Assembly: GCA_030043235.1 (NCBI GenBank)
Contig: JASHYF010000358.1
Location: 1 to 6,597, forward strand
Source of the DNA: Solirubrobacteraceae bacterium
GTDB lineage: Bacteria > Actinomycetota > Thermoleophilia > Solirubrobacterales > Solirubrobacteraceae
Direction of reading: 5' to 3'
DNA length: 6,597 nucleotides
Shown here: positions 1 to 5,091 of the stretch, one piece after another
Position numbering within the stretch: the stretch's first letter is position 1
Layout: the number at the start of each line of letters is the position of its first letter
Notes under the pieces: generated by a model
What the model saw: the letters and a program-made list of their open reading frames with translations, nothing else
Databases searched by the model: none
Told to the model about the DNA's origin: nothing
Translations under genes and position numbers: made by a program

Positions 1-681
1 GCGATCGACAAAGACGAGTCTCCGAGCTCTCTCGCAGTGGACGGCTTTGCGCTTGCCGACGGGGTCATCAGGGCCGCGCCGGCGGAGACGGTCGGCGCCA
101 CCCGGATCACGTCGGTAGGACGACCCTGCAAGGGTGTCTCCGTGTCACTGAGCCCGGAGGCCGGCGAGCGCCTGTCGGAGGTCCGCGTACGCTCAGGCAG
201 TCTGGCATCCGGATACTTCAACGACCCCGAGCAGACGAATGCTCGCTTCGTCGACGGTGAGCTCTTGACGGGCGACCTGGGCTTCATGCACGAGGATCAG
301 CTTTACGTCGTCGGACGGCTGGATGACATGATCTCCGCCAACGGTCGCAACGTCTACGCGGCCGAGGTCGAGTCTGCGCTGGCGTCGCTGCAGGCGGTCC
401 GCAGCGGCTGCTGCACGCTCGTTGACGTAGCCTGGCAGGGCCGGACGAAGCTCGTCGCGCTGGCAGAGCTCTCCGACGACTCAACGGACCTTCCCCGACT
501 CGCGGCGGAGATGTCCAACCTGGCTGCGCGGGCCACTGGGGTGCGCCTCGACGAATGTCTCTTCCTGGCCAAGGGAACGCTGCCGAAGACCCCATCGGGC
601 AAGACTCAGCGCGATCGCTCACGCGCTCTCGCAACCCATTCCGGTATGAGGGGCCTGCTCGCGAGGATCGAGCTCACCTGA
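1..681 (+). CDS. AMP-forming acyl ligase (fatty-acyl-AMP ligase-like), C-terminal part
   Basis: The frame is open from base 1, so the gene starts upstream and only the last 226 residues are present. They cover the end of the large N-terminal domain and the small C-terminal domain of the ANL (acyl/aryl-CoA synthetase, NRPS adenylation, luciferase) superfamily. Visible motifs are TGDLG (bases 268-282), GRLDD (313-327) with a following NGRNVY, and PKTPSGK (583-603), whose last lysine is the residue that normally closes over the adenylate. The GDLGF and GRN wording and the SGKTQR ending resemble fatty-acyl-AMP ligases, which load carrier proteins, more than CoA ligases, but the diagnostic insertion lies upstream of the window. 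Third positions look less GC-extreme than in the operon at 2326-6597. It ends at TGA 679-681, before a hairpin. A true CoA ligase remains possible. Confidence 0.85.
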   Translation, partial: AIDKDESPSSLAVDGFALADGVIRAAPAETVGATRITSVGRPCKGVSVSLSPEAGERLSEVRVRSGSLASGYFNDPEQTNARFVDGELLTGDLGFMHEDQLYVVGRLDDMISANGRNVYAAEVESALASLQAVRSGCCTLVDVAWQGRTKLVALAELSDDSTDLPRLAAEMSNLAARATGVRLDECLFLAKGTLPKTPSGKTQRDRSRALATHSGMRGLLARIELT

Positions 682-729
682 GCGGCGCGCGCGAACGCCG
701 CCAGCGCGCGCACACGCCGCAGGGGGCGC

Positions 730-763
730 ACGCGCCGCCAGGGCGCCGCGCCTGGCGGCGCGT
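730..763. terminator. GC-rich hairpin between convergent genes, likely shared terminator
   Basis: Perfect 13-bp inverted repeat (arms 730-742 and 751-763, eight-base loop 743-750) between the stop codons of the acyl ligase (681) and the universal stress protein (776, on the other strand). There is no T tract on either side, so it is not a classical intrinsic terminator, but its position between two converging genes and its stability suggest a shared transcription stop. The bases before it (682-729) are also rich in GCGCGC and CGCC blocks that could form alternative stems. Confidence 0.6.
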
Positions 764-773
764 TACGGGTCGC

Positions 774-1217
774 TCAGGTCGTCCTGATGATCAGCACCGA
801 GCAGGGCGCGTGGTGGGAGACCTTGTTGGGCACCGAGCCGAGCAGGAAGCGCTTGGCGCCGGTCATGCCCTTGTTGCCGACGATGATCAGGTCGGCCTCC
901 AGCTCTTCGGCTACGTCAAGGATCGCATCCGCCGGGTCGCCCTGGCGCGCGTAGGTGGCGACCGGCACGTCCGCTTCGCGCGCAAGCGCCGCGGCCGCCT
1001 CCAGCGTCATGTCGACGTCCTCGCGCGGATTGATCGCCCACTGCAGGTCCTCCGGCGCGTCTCGCCGTTCCTCGGAGAGCCGCTGCTTGGGCACCGGCTC
1101 ATACGCGCTCACGAGCTCCAGCTTGGCCCCCACCCCGCGGGCGAGGTCGACCGCCTGGCGCACCGCCTGGGTGGCGGTGTCCGAGCCGTCTGTGCCGACC
1201 ACGATCGATTTGAACAT
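774..1217 (-). CDS. Universal stress protein, UspA family, ATP-binding type
   Basis: A single-domain Usp of 147 residues, the usual length for the family. The N-terminus (KSIVVGTDGSDTA, with Asp10) is the first beta strand and nucleotide-contacting loop. The C-terminal part contains GNKGMTGAKRFLLGS at residues 114-128, which fits the G-x2-G-x9-G-S ATP-binding signature exactly, so this belongs to the ATP-binding (MJ0577-like) class. Such proteins are cytoplasmic and act in stress survival and dormancy, with no single defined reaction. The ATG at 1217-1215 is preceded by an AGGGGA-type ribosome binding site about 8 bases away. It converges on the acyl ligase and is transcribed alone, probably from the promoter at 1271-1298. 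Nothing links it functionally to the carrier-protein operon. Confidence 0.93.
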   Translation of the reverse strand: MFKSIVVGTDGSDTATQAVRQAVDLARGVGAKLELVSAYEPVPKQRLSEERRDAPEDLQWAINPREDVDMTLEAAAALAREADVPVATYARQGDPADAILDVAEELEADLIIVGNKGMTGAKRFLLGSVPNKVSHHAPCSVLIIRTT

Positions 1218-1270
1218 CCGTTCATCCCCTGTCTCCCGGCGTGGGCAACGTCGCGTGCTGACAGCGCAGG

Positions 1271-1298
1271 ATCATATCGGTGAGCTGGGCTCCCGCAA
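1271..1298 (-). promoter_or_regulatory. Candidate sigma70-type promoter of the universal stress protein gene
   Basis: Read on the minus strand, TTGCGG (1298-1293) and TATGAT (1276-1271) are separated by 16 bases. The -10 box matches the consensus at five of six positions, while the -35 box matches only at TTG. Transcription would start near 1264, giving a leader of roughly 45 bases before the ATG at 1217. AT-rich hexamers are rare in this sequence, which makes the -10 match more convincing. No experimental support can be seen from sequence alone. Confidence 0.4.
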
Positions 1299-1313
1299 GG
1301 ATGACTGTGCGAC

Positions 1314-1329
1314 GGGGTGGTGGTGGTGG
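1314..1329 (+). repeat. Short GGT-type simple repeat, possible G-quadruplex
   Basis: GGGG followed by four TGG units on the + strand. It has enough G pairs for a two-layer G-quadruplex. It lies just upstream (in the minus-strand sense) of the candidate promoter at 1271-1298, within the stretch that has no intact gene. Confidence 0.5.
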
Positions 1330-1377
1330 CCAAAGGTGTGTACGCATAGGCGGCCGCGATCGCACATTCCGGCGCAC

Positions 1378-1608
1378 GTGTGGGGCACCCGCAGGGGCGG
1401 CGAGATCGACTTCGTCAGCGGTCCACGCGACGCGATCGAGGCGGTGGAGGTGGCAGACTGGGCGAGGGTCGATCGTCAGAAGGCCACCGCGCCCGTGCGA
1501 GCGCTGCCGGGGCGGGCGGCGATCGTGGCCACGCGCGAGACCTTCGAGCTCTCCGCGAGCGCCAACCCGCTGCCCGCCGCGCTGCTGCTGCGGGCGCTGT
1601 CGGGCTGA
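1378..1608 (+). pseudogene. C-terminal remnant of a DUF4143-type ATPase
   Basis: One forward frame reads VWGTRRGGEIDFVSG, then VEVADWARVDRQ, then LPGRAAIVATRETFEL, then PLPAALLLRAL, ending at TGA 1606-1608. This order matches the C-terminal DUF4143 (PD-(D/E)xK-like) domain of the P-loop ATPases annotated as ATP-binding protein/DUF4143. In those proteins the pattern runs W-R-x-x-x-G-x-E-(I/V)-D-F-V, then VEVK, then PGR-x-x-VVAT, then a final P-x-x-LL segment. Only about 77 residues remain. There is no P-loop, no AAA core, no convincing ribosome binding site, and the frame upstream becomes non-protein-like (a run of Trp from the GGT repeat). The usual VEVK lysine is alanine here. I read it as the tail of a decayed or transposed gene. 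The family assignment is from pattern memory and not a search. Confidence 0.5.
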
Positions 1609-1611
1609 GCG

Positions 1612-2253
1612 CTACATCTCAAACGCCGTGCGCCCGCCGCAGTCCACGAGGTCCTGCAGCAGTGCGCGCCCGTCGCCGATCACGGGCCCGCCGTGCGCGA
1701 GCAGCAGGTGCTCGAAATCGAGCTCCGCCAGCAGCCGCGCGCACGCGGCGAGCAGGCCGCGCTTGGTGGCTGGTGGGTCGTCCATCAGCGAGTCGGGGAC
1801 GAAGCCGAGCGGGCCGCCTGAGCCGTACGGTCCGCCGCGCACGACGCCGTCGGCGATGACGAGCGCGCGCTGCTCGCGCAGATGCAGGGCGGTGTCGTCG
1901 GGACAGATCGCGCCGAGCTCGCACGCGATCACGCCGCCGGGCAGCGAATCGCCGATCTCGAAGCCGTGGACGACCTCGCCGTGGGTGAACTCGTGCAGCC
2001 CGGCGCTGTTGCAGTGGACCGTGCAGCCGAAGCGCTCGGCGAACCGGCCGGACTCGCGGTAGTGGTGGCGGTTGGAGAGCAGGATCGCGCTCGGAGCGAG
2101 GGCCCGCGACGCGAACCACTCGAGTCCCTCCTCGACCGGCACCAGCGGGTCGAACAGCACGCCGGCGCCCTCGAGCCAGTAGGAGGACACCTCGACGCCG
2201 ATCTTGGGGTGGCGCGCGGTCCAGTGAAAGACGCCGGGCAGGACCTCATCCAT
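1612..2253 (-). CDS. Metallo-beta-lactamase-fold protein with degenerate metal sites
   Basis: A protein of 213 residues with the layout of a small MBL-fold hydrolase. It has an N-terminal strand pair (PGVFHW, SSYWLEGAGVLFDPLVP), a strand-loop where the metal motif should sit (LLSNRHHYRES, residues 59-68), the IADG turn at Asp135, and LLLAHGGPV with His187 near the end. The canonical HxHxDH reads NRHHYR, so only the second His is kept by position, and the histidine expected near residues 114-118 (GAICPDD) is also missing. It may bind fewer metals or none, so hydrolase activity is uncertain. I chose the ATG at 2253-2251 because the MBL fold begins there. A GTG three codons upstream is a reasonable alternative, as no clear ribosome binding site decides between them. 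The gene is divergent from the AcpS-type gene and 72 bases away from it. Confidence 0.8.
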   Translation of the reverse strand: MDEVLPGVFHWTARHPKIGVEVSSYWLEGAGVLFDPLVPVEEGLEWFASRALAPSAILLSNRHHYRESGRFAERFGCTVHCNSAGLHEFTHGEVVHGFEIGDSLPGGVIACELGAICPDDTALHLREQRALVIADGVVRGGPYGSGGPLGFVPDSLMDDPPATKRGLLAACARLLAELDFEHLLLAHGGPVIGDGRALLQDLVDCGGRTAFEM

Positions 2254-2325
2254 GTCGCGCACGCTACTCGCATCGCCACACGCGTTGCGAGACCGAGGCT
2301 CGCGGGGCTGTGCGAACATCCGCGC
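2254..2325. promoter_or_regulatory. Divergent intergenic region upstream of the carrier-protein operon
   Basis: These 72 bases separate the MBL-fold gene (minus) from the first gene of the six-gene operon (plus), so they should hold both promoters unless transcription comes from further away. I see no convincing -35/-10 pair on either strand (a TTGCGA at 2285-2290 has no matching -10), no palindrome suggesting an operator, and no good ribosome binding site before ATG 2326. The assignment rests on gene arrangement only. Confidence 0.3.
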
Positions 2326-2742
2326 ATGGCGATGCGTGTGGGGATCGACCTGGTCTCCGTGGATGCGGTCAGGCAGTCGATCGACGAGCATGGCGAGCGC
2401 TACCTCAAGCGCATCTACACGGACAGCGAGCTGGACGACTGTCGCCTCGAGGACGGTTTCTGCGCCGAACGCCTGGCCGCGCGCTTCGCGGCCAAGGAGG
2501 CGACCTTGAAGGTGCTGCGCCCGCAGGACGAGGCCGTCCCCTGGCGGATGATGAAGATCGTGCGCCACGGGGCCGGATGGCTCGAGCTCGAGCTGAGCGG
2601 CCGCGCCGCTGCGCTGGCCGCCGACGCCGGCCTGAGCGGCTTCGCGCTCAGCATCTCGCACGAGCCCGGCTTCGCATCGGCGGTCGTCGTCGCCGAAGTG
2701 GACTTGAGAAATGCTCCCGGCCGTCCGATGATGGACCCGTGA
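2326..2742 (+). CDS. acpS: 4'-phosphopantetheinyl transferase, holo-ACP synthase (AcpS) type
   Basis: A protein of 138 residues, slightly longer than typical AcpS (about 120-130). It transfers the phosphopantetheine arm of CoA to a carrier-protein serine, in the cytoplasm. The family landmarks are in the right places: GIDLVSV with Asp8, YTDSEL (31-36), ARFAAKEATLKVL with Lys57-Glu58, and LSISHEPGFASAVVVAE (109-124). Asp8 and Glu58 are the magnesium/CoA site acids, at the same residue numbers as in the E. coli enzyme as I recall it. ATG 2326 gives MAMRVGID; an in-frame ATG at 2332 is an equally possible start. The stop overlaps the GTG start of the carrier protein (GTGA). That coupling suggests it is a dedicated modifier of this carrier protein, although it could also serve as the housekeeping AcpS. 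Confidence 0.93.
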   Translation: MAMRVGIDLVSVDAVRQSIDEHGERYLKRIYTDSELDDCRLEDGFCAERLAARFAAKEATLKVLRPQDEAVPWRMMKIVRHGAGWLELELSGRAAALAADAGLSGFALSISHEPGFASAVVVAEVDLRNAPGRPMMDP

Positions 2743-2990
2743 CAAAGGAGATTCGCAGGATCATCACCGAATACGGGCGCCTGTCGGTCGACATCACGGC
2801 GCTGCCCGTCGACGCCGACCTCTACCAGGCGGGCATGACCTCTCATGCGAGCATCGACGTGATGCTCGCCCTGGAGGATCATTTCGACGTCGAGTTCCCG
2901 GACGGCATGCTCACCCGCAGCGCGTTCGAGAGCATCACCGCGATCGAGGCGGCGCTGCTCAAGCTGCGCGCGGAGGCTGCGGTGCGATGA
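2739..2990 (+). CDS. Acyl carrier protein, probable aminoacyl carrier protein
   Basis: An 83-residue carrier protein with the four-helix layout: helix 1 (KEIRRIITEYGRL), the DADLYQAGMTSH loop, helix 2 (ASIDVMLALEDHF), and helices 3-4 (RSAFESITAIEAALLKL). The phosphopantetheine serine is Ser35 in G-M-T-S-H, in place of the common G-x-D-S-L. The FDVEFPDGML-R-SAFESI wording resembles the small carrier proteins that partner amino acid:[carrier protein] ligases. The start is GTG 2739, which overlaps the AcpS stop. No ATG is available in frame, and a later start would remove helix 1. An AAAGGAG at 2744-2750 lies just inside the gene. Its ATGA stop overlaps the flavoprotein start. It would be the tethering platform for the whole pathway. 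Confidence 0.92.
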   Translation: MTKEIRRIITEYGRLSVDITALPVDADLYQAGMTSHASIDVMLALEDHFDVEFPDGMLTRSAFESITAIEAALLKLRAEAAVR

Positions 2991-4162
2991 GCGTCTCGGT
3001 CGGTCGCGACCAGGCCTTCCTCGACGCCGTCCGCCACATCGCGGACGCTCACGCCGCCCCCAACGCCGACCAGGTCGACCGCGAGGCGCGCTTCCCCGCG
3101 GAGACGATCGAGGCGCTGCGCGAGGAGCGCGCGCTGTCCGCGTTCGTCCCGGGCGAGCTGGGCGGGGGCGAGGTCTCCTTCCAGGCGCTCGCGAGCGCCT
3201 GCTTCGAGCTGGGACGCCGCTGCGGCGCAAGCGCGATGGTCTTCGCGATGCACCAGATCCAGGTCGTCTCGATCGTGCGCCACCTGCAGGGCGCGGACTG
3301 GTTCGAGGAGTATCTGCGGAGCCTCGCCGCCGAGCAGCGGCTGATCGCCTCCGCCACCTCGGAGGTCGGCACCGGCGGGGACATGGGACGCTCGGTTGCG
3401 GCCGTCACCCCCGGCGAGGATGGGATGTGCGCGTTCGAGAAGCAGGCGCCGACGGTGAGCTATGGCGCGCACGCGGACGACCTGTTCGTCACGCTGCGCC
3501 GCGGTCCGCAGGCCGAGCCGAGCGACCAGGTGGTGGTGCTGGCCCGCAAGGACCAGACCGAGCTCGAGCCGACGAGCAGCTGGGACACGCTCGGCATGCG
3601 CGGCACGTGCTCGCCGGGTTACGTGGTGCGCGCGAGCATCGCGCCCGGGCAGGTCCTGCCCACCCCCTTCCCGAAGGTGTCGGCGGAGTCGATGGTCCCC
3701 GTGTCGCACATCCTCTGGTCGCACCTGTGGCTGGGGATCGCCACCGACGCGTTCGAGCGCGCGCGCGCCTTCGTGCGGGCCGCCGCCAAGCGCGATCCCG
3801 GCACCCCGCCGCCGGTGGCGACGCGCCTGTCGCACCTGATGAGCGAGCTCTCGCTGCTGCGCGCGGAGGTCAGCTCGGGGCTCGCCGAGTTCCTAGACGC
3901 CTCGGGCGAGCCCGGACGCGAGCGGCTGTCGACGATGGCCAGCGCGCTGCGCGTCAACAACCTCAAGATCGCGGCCTCCGAGCAGGCGCCGCGGGTGTGT
4001 CAGGGGGCGATGGGGGTGTGCGGGATCATGGGCTACAAGAACGACACGCCGTTCAGCGTCGGGCGCCACCTGCGCGACACGATGTCCGCCCCCCTGATGC
4101 TCGCCAACGAGCGCATCCACCAGACCAACGCGAGCCTGCTGCTGATCGCCAAGGAGGTGTGA
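2987..4162 (+). CDS. Acyl-CoA dehydrogenase-fold flavoprotein, probably acting on a carrier-bound substrate
   Basis: A full-length protein of 391 residues with the three regions of the acyl-CoA dehydrogenase family. The N-terminal helical part is about 1-118. The middle beta domain, about 119-230, contains ATSEVGTGGD (123-132), the counterpart of the FAD/substrate motif A-T-E-x-G-x-G-S-D. The C-terminal helices, about 240-390, contain QGAMGVCGIMGY (339-350) and RD (363-364). By ungapped alignment the catalytic Glu found nine residues after that Arg in medium-chain enzymes is Leu372; Glu375 is nearby. The isovaleryl-type helix-G Glu also appears absent. Family members in biosynthetic clusters oxidise aminoacyl thioesters (the prolyl-PCP dehydrogenases) or act as flavin hydroxylases. 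Context suggests oxidation of a tethered amino acid, which is inference. It overlaps both neighbours (ATGA, TGATG), with GGAGG 10 bases before its ATG. Confidence 0.88.
   Translation: MSVSVGRDQAFLDAVRHIADAHAAPNADQVDREARFPAETIEALREERALSAFVPGELGGGEVSFQALASACFELGRRCGASAMVFAMHQIQVVSIVRHLQGADWFEEYLRSLAAEQRLIASATSEVGTGGDMGRSVAAVTPGEDGMCAFEKQAPTVSYGAHADDLFVTLRRGPQAEPSDQVVVLARKDQTELEPTSSWDTLGMRGTCSPGYVVRASIAPGQVLPTPFPKVSAESMVPVSHILWSHLWLGIATDAFERARAFVRAAAKRDPGTPPPVATRLSHLMSELSLLRAEVSSGLAEFLDASGEPGRERLSTMASALRVNNLKIAASEQAPRVCQGAMGVCGIMGYKNDTPFSVGRHLRDTMSAPLMLANERIHQTNASLLLIAKEV
4151..4158 (+). promoter_or_regulatory. Strong Shine-Dalgarno site for the carrier-protein ligase
   Basis: AAGGAGGT lies at the very end of the flavoprotein gene, with four bases between AGGAGG and the ATG at 4162. 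It is the best ribosome binding site in the operon. It fixes the ligase start at 4162, although the same frame stays open far upstream. Confidence 0.75.
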
Positions 4163-5091
4163 TGCCGGGCGTGCGCCCGGCCAGCCCCGACCAGACAGCG
4201 CTGCTCTGTGCGCTGCTGGAGCGGGGCCTTCTGATCGACTCGGGCGTGCCCGGCGTGTACGGCCGCGGCGCGGATTTCGAGGCCGTGCGCGAGAGCGTCG
4301 CCGAGCTCGTCACTCGTGCCGTCGCGCCCGAGCGGCCCGAGCGAATGTGCTTCCCGCCGGTGATGCCGCGCCGACACCTCGAGACGATTGACTATCTAAA
4401 ATCGTTTCCGCATCTTGCGGCGAGCATCTTCGCCTTCACGGGCTCGGAGGCGCAGGCGACGGAGCAGCACGAACGCGCGAGCCGCCACGAGGACTGGAGC
4501 GAGTTCCAGGGCATGACCGATCTCGTGCTCACGCCGGCGGCGTGCTATCCGGTGTATCCCGCGATCGCCGCCCGCGGCGAGCTGCCGCCCGGCGGGGTGA
4601 CGGTGGACGCGGGCGGCGCGTACGTCTTCCGCCGCGAGCCATCCTCGGACCCCGCGCGCATGCAGATGTTCCACCAGCGCGAGCTCGTGCGCATCGGCGA
4701 GCCCGGGGTCGTCGAGGGCTGGCGGGAGGAGTGGCGCGACCGCGCGGTCGAGCTGCTCAGCGCCCTCGGGCTGGAGGTGCGATTCGACGTCGCCAGCGAC
4801 CCCTTCTTCGGGCGCAGCGGACGGATGCTCGCGGTCAGCCAGCGCGAGCAGCAGCTGAAGTTCGAGGTCGTCACCCAGATCGCCGGCCCCGAGCCGACGG
4901 CCGTGGCCTCGTTCAACTACCACCAGAACCACTTCGCCGCCGCGCATCGGATCGAGCTCGCCAGCGGAGGGGAGGCGCACACCGCGTGCCTCGGCTTCGG
5001 GCTCGAGCGCATTACGATCGCGCTGTTGCGCACGCACGGGTTCGACATCGACACGTGGCCCGCCGAGGTCCGCGAGCGGCTTTCGATATGA
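4162..5091 (+). CDS. Amino acid:[carrier protein] ligase, class II aminoacyl-tRNA-synthetase-like
   Basis: A protein of 309 residues, essentially a SerRS-like class II catalytic core without the long tRNA-binding coiled coil. It activates an amino acid with ATP and transfers it to the phosphopantetheine of a carrier protein instead of tRNA. Visible landmarks are motif 2 (FRRE, 156-159, continuing to FHQRELVRIG) and motif 3 (GFGLERITIAL, with Arg283). The zinc ligands expected for this family are Cys128 (AACYP), Glu174 (QRE) and Cys276 (TACLG), spaced almost as in the Bradyrhizobium enzymes as I recall them. The zinc binds the amino group of the substrate. Known members prefer glycine or alanine; which is used here cannot be read from sequence. 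The start is set by the Shine-Dalgarno site at 4151-4158. The ATGA stop overlaps the DUF1839 start. Confidence 0.93.
   Translation: MPGVRPASPDQTALLCALLERGLLIDSGVPGVYGRGADFEAVRESVAELVTRAVAPERPERMCFPPVMPRRHLETIDYLKSFPHLAASIFAFTGSEAQATEQHERASRHEDWSEFQGMTDLVLTPAACYPVYPAIAARGELPPGGVTVDAGGAYVFRREPSSDPARMQMFHQRELVRIGEPGVVEGWREEWRDRAVELLSALGLEVRFDVASDPFFGRSGRMLAVSQREQQLKFEVVTQIAGPEPTAVASFNYHQNHFAAAHRIELASGGEAHTACLGFGLERITIALLRTHGFDIDTWPAEVRERLSI

Noticed and set aside
2285..2325. TTGCGA as a -35 box for the carrier-protein operon
   Set aside because: No -10-like hexamer lies 15-19 bases downstream, so I could not support a promoter.
2254..2745. Upstream extension of the MBL-fold frame on the minus strand, antisense to the AcpS-type gene
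   Set aside because: The extra 164 codons read opposite a well-supported gene, and the MBL fold begins only at residue MDEVLPG. The extension is an artefact of high GC content.
2744..2750. AAAGGAG as a ribosome binding site inside the carrier-protein gene
   Set aside because: No start codon follows at a suitable distance, and a later start would remove helix 1. The bases simply encode Lys-Glu.
2879..3835. Long minus-strand open frame antisense to the flavoprotein
   Set aside because: Its translation is Arg/Ala/Gly-rich with no motif, and the forward frame encodes a clear acyl-CoA dehydrogenase-fold protein.
3427..4161. Forward open frame upstream of the ligase start
   Set aside because: It is an out-of-frame reading of the flavoprotein gene. 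The ligase homology and a strong ribosome binding site start at 4162.
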